Origin: UBA668 sp966112835
GTDB taxonomy: Bacteria; Actinomycetota; Acidimicrobiia; Acidimicrobiales; Ilumatobacteraceae
Assembly: GCA_966112835.1 (NCBI GenBank)
Contig: CBHWEI010000113.1
Coordinates: 1 to 11,581, forward strand
Length of the DNA stretch: 11,581 nt
Reading direction: 5' to 3'
Shown here: piece after piece, positions 9,401 to 11,581 of the stretch
How the letters are laid out: each line of letters starts with the position of its first letter
How positions within the stretch are numbered: the stretch's first letter is position 1
Position numbers and translations under genes: made by a program
The notes under the pieces: model-generated
What the model was told of the DNA's origin: nothing
The model's database searches: none
What the model saw: only the letters and a program-made list of their open reading frames with translations

Positions 9401-10227
9401 TGCCGGAGGCGGTGAGCGACGACGGCACCCGGATCGTCTTCCGATCGGCCGCGAACAACCTGACACCCGATTCGAACGACGGAGGGCTGGAGGACTGGTT
9501 CGTGTTCGACACCGTGACCACGTCCGTCCGCCGTATCAACGAGGCGTCCGACGGGACGCGGATCGCGAGCGTCATCGCGGTCGACACCGCAGCGACCACG
9601 CTGCTCCTGCAGCCCGATCCCATCGGTGCGCCGCACCAGTTGCTGTCCGTCGACATCGCCACCGGCGCGACATCGACGCTCGGACCTCGTCCGAGGAGCG
9701 GCTACAACGAGGCGTTGACCGCCGCGGCCGACGACACCACGTTCTGGACCAGTCGCGGCGAGGGAAGCACCATCGCTCTCACCACCGTGTCGCCGGGCCT
9801 CCTCATCCGGACATCCGTCAGTCCTGAGGGAAGGTATCTGTACATCGAAACCCGGGAGTTCATCGGGGGCCTGGACTACGACGTCGCCCGCCTCTACGAC
9901 AACGACACCGCCACGACCACGCTGCTGTGCGCGGCGCGAAGCCGCATCAACGGCTTCTCCGCCGGCGGCGTCGACTGGAGTGAAGGGCCGCCCAGCTCGG
10001 GAACATGGTGCACGGCGCCGTTCCAATCGTTCAGCATCGTCACCGCGCACGGGCTCGATCTCGGGCCCTTGACGTACGACGGACGCCTGCCACGCGGACC
10101 CGGATTCTTGAACCCACCGTCGACCAACGTGAGGCGCAGCACCTCGGGGCTCGTGGCCTTCACGACGTCCGCGGTCAACATGGTCCCCGGCACGAACGAT
10201 CACGCCTTCCTGTACGACCGGCCCTGA
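6457..10227 (+). CDS. Large secreted subtilase-like (S8) protein with DTR repeats and beta-propeller
   Basis: A 1256-aa exported protein. A signal peptide (1 to about 25, cleavage near ASA) is followed by an S8 peptidase-like domain: VGVIDFF (Asp117), RHGNAMAEI (His160), FNTAGD (236-241), SSHGPTNDGRIKPDLLEAP, and AGDSAAAKASGVAAA (Ser463). The Asp/His/Ser triad is in the right order. However, the usual GTSxA is GDSAA, and the oxyanion Asn of AAGN is Asp241; Asp occurs there in the active proprotein convertase PC2, so activity remains possible. Between about 245 and 415 is a beta-rich insertion with LRWSDWG...DYELWV, seen in other subtilases. Three DTR-type repeats follow (about 534-658, 669-788, 797-907), then a C-terminal TolB/PD40-like beta-propeller (about 917-1256) with blocks such as VSDDGTRIVFRSAANNL. 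There is no membrane anchor, so it is probably released or wall-associated. The substrate is unknown. It has its own promoter and RBS, and locally looser codon use than lon. Confidence 0.85.
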   Translation: MARKFWSATLGVCFIAPLAWSTASAATPTNAVATPIGREVRITRPTMMADGSIDLARTRIARTDAFGHADAATEQQLLTSGATLVAQPELGPTVVTPQTAALIHNGYTGRVRVGVIDFFSSTLLAGEISAGELSPIPSDHRKCLRAGKPCSFSTSSNVRHGNAMAEIISDQAPGAELFLAQAETIADYRAVIDWFAANDVKIVNHSLIGSYDGPGDGTGPQAAVVDYAVSKGMAWFNTAGDMGQDTAYPKYAGAYWRGTWNDPDRDGWLNFSGTDETLGTYCGALLGLRWSDWGTGRTDYELWVNDVFISTGLNAAPVVLSNRNQAGTPSATPIEGNDLRWLCNTNPALGPVYDKNKDGFVALKVKRSARSTAASSTGDRLEIQVNNGYLEYSVDGSSVGVGFADSKNPGAATIGHERAGSSHGPTNDGRIKPDLLEAPCSPTNATYAYGPCSGANQYLAGDSAAAKASGVAAAVLDALGPMRPAQLVQYFRNEAARDHIYDISPPHPVPNNKEGYGSLAVRIAGPQPAVGTGVRMQVTAPRHILDTRTPNNARFGTAPLARNSAIVFNAERASRSPKDPSRVLILNVTTSGTLQAGNVQIGPAGWTIPGATTTMVVQAAGQTVSTTAFVPVGPTEEVTIYTTAGGHFHVDLLGIYTQLTASDSGLGFHGVDPYRAYDTRTLNQPLAAGVARDVTIVGSATDDPRLVAPPGAEAVMVSLTADSPAASGYVSAVPVGTGGKPDLQTLQVVGGRASTTTTIVLLDALGRMRLWASMNTHIQVEVLGWFSSTMAGGAFHPMPAVRMADTRRSGDIPPAGTITDIPAADYAVPATADAMVGQLISIGSTSTGAMKIGRSDAAVSTLHRELSATTPNRTFAVATVTGLDNAHARVVAANATHRVFDAVGWFDEVGFGVPGTVLTAPIDPDRPNALRDAFAFSPDLNTIAYATWEGSTYGATVWRRDTGAFTYHDLDVGSGTPDAIVLPEAVSDDGTRIVFRSAANNLTPDSNDGGLEDWFVFDTVTTSVRRINEASDGTRIASVIAVDTAATTLLLQPDPIGAPHQLLSVDIATGATSTLGPRPRSGYNEALTAAADDTTFWTSRGEGSTIALTTVSPGLLIRTSVSPEGRYLYIETREFIGGLDYDVARLYDNDTATTTLLCAARSRINGFSAGGVDWSEGPPSSGTWCTAPFQSFSIVTAHGLDLGPLTYDGRLPRGPGFLNPPSTNVRRSTSGLVAFTTSAVNMVPGTNDHAFLYDRP
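8056..9177 (+). repeat. Three tandem DTR-type protein repeats within the subtilase-like gene
   Basis: The encoded repeats cover residues about 534-658, 669-788 and 797-907. Each opens with a DTR core (546-548 in ILDTR, 678-680 in AYDTR, 805-807 in MADTR). Each closes with a hydrophobic (V/F)-(D/E)-x-(L/V)-G-(I/W)-(Y/F) block (VDLLGIY, VEVLGWF, FDAVGWF). Repeats of this kind, about 110-125 residues long, are common at the ends of actinobacterial secreted enzymes, where a wall or carbohydrate binding role is suspected. The copies are highly diverged at the DNA level, so this is old duplication and not a recent array. Confidence 0.7.
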
Positions 10228-10262
10228 CCGGCGCGACCACGCTGAAGCCCGGTTCCCGGCAC

Positions 10263-10287
10263 CGACACAGCGTCGTAAGCTGTGTCG
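10263..10287. repeat. 9-bp perfect inverted repeat over the aminotransferase promoter
   Basis: CGACACAGC (10263-10271) and GCTGTGTCG (10279-10287) are exact inverted copies with a 7-nt spacer, GTCGTAA. The right arm overlaps the -10 box TAAGCT and ends one base before the start codon. It is the tightest dyad in the window and a good operator candidate. Confidence 0.65.
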
Positions 10288-10301
10288 CATGACAGCGTCG
10301 T
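10267..10301 (+). repeat. 10-bp direct repeat ACAGCGTCGT spanning the aminotransferase start
   Basis: ACAGCGTCGT occurs at 10267-10276 and again at 10292-10301, 25 bp apart start to start. The second copy lies in codons 2-5 of the gene. It may be a second contact site for a regulator, or chance; alanine/serine codons in GC-rich DNA make GCGTCGT common. Confidence 0.3.
10276..10281 (+). promoter_or_regulatory. -10 box (TAAGCT) of leaderless aminotransferase promoter
   Basis: TAAGCT fits TANNNT and ends seven bases before the ATG at 10289, the same spacing as at lon. There is no Shine-Dalgarno sequence (GTGTCGC lies between). A possible weak -35, TTCCCG, lies 17 nt upstream (10253-10258). Confidence 0.5.
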
Positions 10302-11536
10302 CGACTTCCTCACATCTCTCCAACGTCTGGTTCTCGGTCACGCCTCTCGAGGTGTCGCACGGCAAGGGGTGCTGGGTCACCACCACGTCGGGTGAGGAGT
10401 ACCTGGACTTCGCGGCCGGCATCGCCGTGAACAGCACTGGCCACGCGCACCCGAAGGTGGCCGAGGCCATCGCCACCCAGGCCAACCGGTTCATCCACGC
10501 GCAGGTGAACGTGTTCAAGCACGACCTGCTCGAGCCGCTCGCGGCCAAGCTGGCCGACCTGACGCCCGGCGCCATCGACACGTTCTTCTTCGCCAACTCC
10601 GGCGCCGAGATCACCGAGGGCGCGGTGAAGCTGGCCAAGCAGGCCACCAAGCGCCCGCACACCATCGTGTTCAGCGGCAGCTTCCACGGGCGTACCCACA
10701 TGGCCATGGCGATGACCACGTCGAAGACCGGCTACCGCGCCGGCCATGCGCCGCTGCCCAGCGGCGTGTTCGTGGCCCCCTACCCGGACCCGCTGGCCGA
10801 CGACCTCGACGCCGCAGTGGCCGACGCGCTGTGGGGCTTCGACCATCTGTTGAAGAGCATGACCGCACCCGACGAGACCGCGTGCGTCATCCTCGAGCCC
10901 GTGCTCGGCGAGGGCGGTTACATCCCCGCGCCGCCGGCGTTCATCCACGGCATCGTCGAGCGCTGCCGTCAGCACGGCATCCTCTTCATCGCCGACGAGG
11001 TGCAGAGCGGCTTCGGCCGCACCGGCAAGATGTTCGCCGTCGAGCACTACGGCATCGAGCCCGACATCATCTGCATGGCCAAGGGCATCGCCAGCGGCTT
11101 CCCGTTCGCAGCACTCGGCACCCGCCGCGAGCTCGACGACAAGTGGCCCACCGGCAGCCATGGCGGCACCTACGGCGGCAACGCCATGGGTTGCGCGGCG
11201 GCGCTCGCCACCATCGACATCATGGAGGACCCCGCGTTTCTCGAGAACGTGAACGCCCGCGGCGCACAGCTGCAGGCCGGCATCCGCGAACTGCAGGCCG
11301 AGCACCCGGTCATCACCCAGGTGCGTGGGCTGGGCCTCATGGTGGGCACCGAATTCAGCGACGCCACCCGCGTCAGTGCCATCACCAAGCACTGCCTGGA
11401 GGAAGGGCACCTCATCCTCATGAACGCCGGCACCTACGGCAAGGTGCTGCGGTGGATGCCGCCGTTGGTGGTGAACGAGCGCGAGATCGATCTGGCGCTC
11501 GCCGCCTTCGCGGCAGCGCTCAAAGCCACCGCCTGA
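10289..11536 (+). CDS. Class III PLP-dependent aminotransferase, GABA-transaminase-like
   Basis: A 415-aa fold-type I aminotransferase of class III (the GabT/ArgD group), which moves an amino group, usually from the omega position of an amine or amino acid, to a keto acid. Seen: LDFAAGIAVNSTGHAHP near the N-terminus, the phosphate-binding ANSGAE (102-107), FHGRTHMAMAMT, IADEVQSGFGRTG with Asp236 contacting the PLP ring nitrogen, the Schiff-base Lys265 in ICMAKGIASGFP, and GSHGGTYGGNAMGCAAA, which closes over the cofactor phosphate of the dimer partner. Length and motifs are intact. The GTYGGN block and overall pattern favour 4-aminobutyrate aminotransferase, but class III substrates cannot be read from motifs, so no symbol is given. 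No succinate-semialdehyde dehydrogenase is nearby. It is followed by TGA-C-ATG, so the next gene is probably co-transcribed. The start is supported by the -10 spacing and sits beside the dyad. Confidence 0.92.
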   Translation: MTASSTSSHLSNVWFSVTPLEVSHGKGCWVTTTSGEEYLDFAAGIAVNSTGHAHPKVAEAIATQANRFIHAQVNVFKHDLLEPLAAKLADLTPGAIDTFFFANSGAEITEGAVKLAKQATKRPHTIVFSGSFHGRTHMAMAMTTSKTGYRAGHAPLPSGVFVAPYPDPLADDLDAAVADALWGFDHLLKSMTAPDETACVILEPVLGEGGYIPAPPAFIHGIVERCRQHGILFIADEVQSGFGRTGKMFAVEHYGIEPDIICMAKGIASGFPFAALGTRRELDDKWPTGSHGGTYGGNAMGCAAALATIDIMEDPAFLENVNARGAQLQAGIRELQAEHPVITQVRGLGLMVGTEFSDATRVSAITKHCLEEGHLILMNAGTYGKVLRWMPPLVVNEREIDLALAAFAAALKATA

Positions 11537-11537
11537 C

Positions 11538-11581
11538 ATGCCCCGCCTCGACGCCGAGCGCATCGGGCTGTGGCGTCAGCT
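11538..11581 (+). CDS. Start of an unidentified gene, cut by the window edge
   Basis: ATG one base after the aminotransferase stop opens a frame of 14 codons (MPRLDAERIGLWRQ) to the end of the window. The opening, an acidic/basic helix with a Trp-Arg pair, resembles the first helix of MarR-type regulators, but 14 residues cannot settle this. If it is a regulator, the dyad over the upstream promoter would be a natural autoregulatory site. Confidence 0.4.
   Translation, partial: MPRLDAERIGLWRQ

Noticed and set aside
8551..10719. Long minus-strand open frame opposite the subtilase-like gene
   Set aside because: Arg/Gly/Val-rich sequence without domains; the opposite strand encodes a coherent multi-domain protein.
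10310..11563. Minus-strand open frame opposite the aminotransferase
   Set aside because: Low-complexity shadow of a gene with complete class III aminotransferase motifs.

Overview
The window is from a high-GC actinobacterium. A member of Acidimicrobiia (Ilumatobacter-like) is my best guess, based on strong C/G third positions in most genes, a large secreted protein with 'DTR' repeats, a sortase-type surface protein, and TANNNT -10 boxes placed 6-7 nt before start codons (leaderless genes). The lineage is an inference. Genes fill nearly all the DNA. The longest gap is 122 bp, and I see no tRNA, rRNA, CRISPR array, IS element or phage gene.

Layout: (1) a partial lactate-racemase-domain (DUF2088/LarA-like) gene runs leftward off the window (844 to <1). 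(2) 43 bp away and divergent is a two-gene unit: a lipoprotein of the pectinacetylesterase/Notum esterase family (888-2057) and an FAD/NAD ferredoxin-reductase-type flavoprotein (2059-3288), joined by TGA-C-ATG. (3) A convergent gene (3278-3916, minus) encodes a small secreted protein with a C-terminal LPHAG sorting signal, and overlaps the reductase by 11 bp. (4) lon (4039-6384) encodes a complete 781-aa ATP-dependent protease with all key residues. (5) 6457-10227 encodes a 1256-aa secreted subtilase-like protein with three DTR repeats and a C-terminal beta-propeller. (6) 10289-11536 encodes a class III PLP aminotransferase (GABA-transaminase-like), followed at TGA-C-ATG by the first 14 codons of another gene cut by the window edge.

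The genes do not form one obvious pathway. Three encode exported or surface proteins, one does cytosolic protein quality control, and the rest look metabolic. I found no convincing new multi-gene system. The most informative part is the intergenic DNA. Four start regions each carry a perfect or near-perfect dyad centred on or overlapping a recognisable -10 box. The lon promoter carries an exact half-site of the HspR operator HAIR (CTTGAGT) inside a larger dyad that shares its centre, which suggests heat-shock control of lon as known in Streptomyces. Apparent leaderless starts recur at four of the six starts whose upstream region is fully visible and not coupled to a preceding gene.
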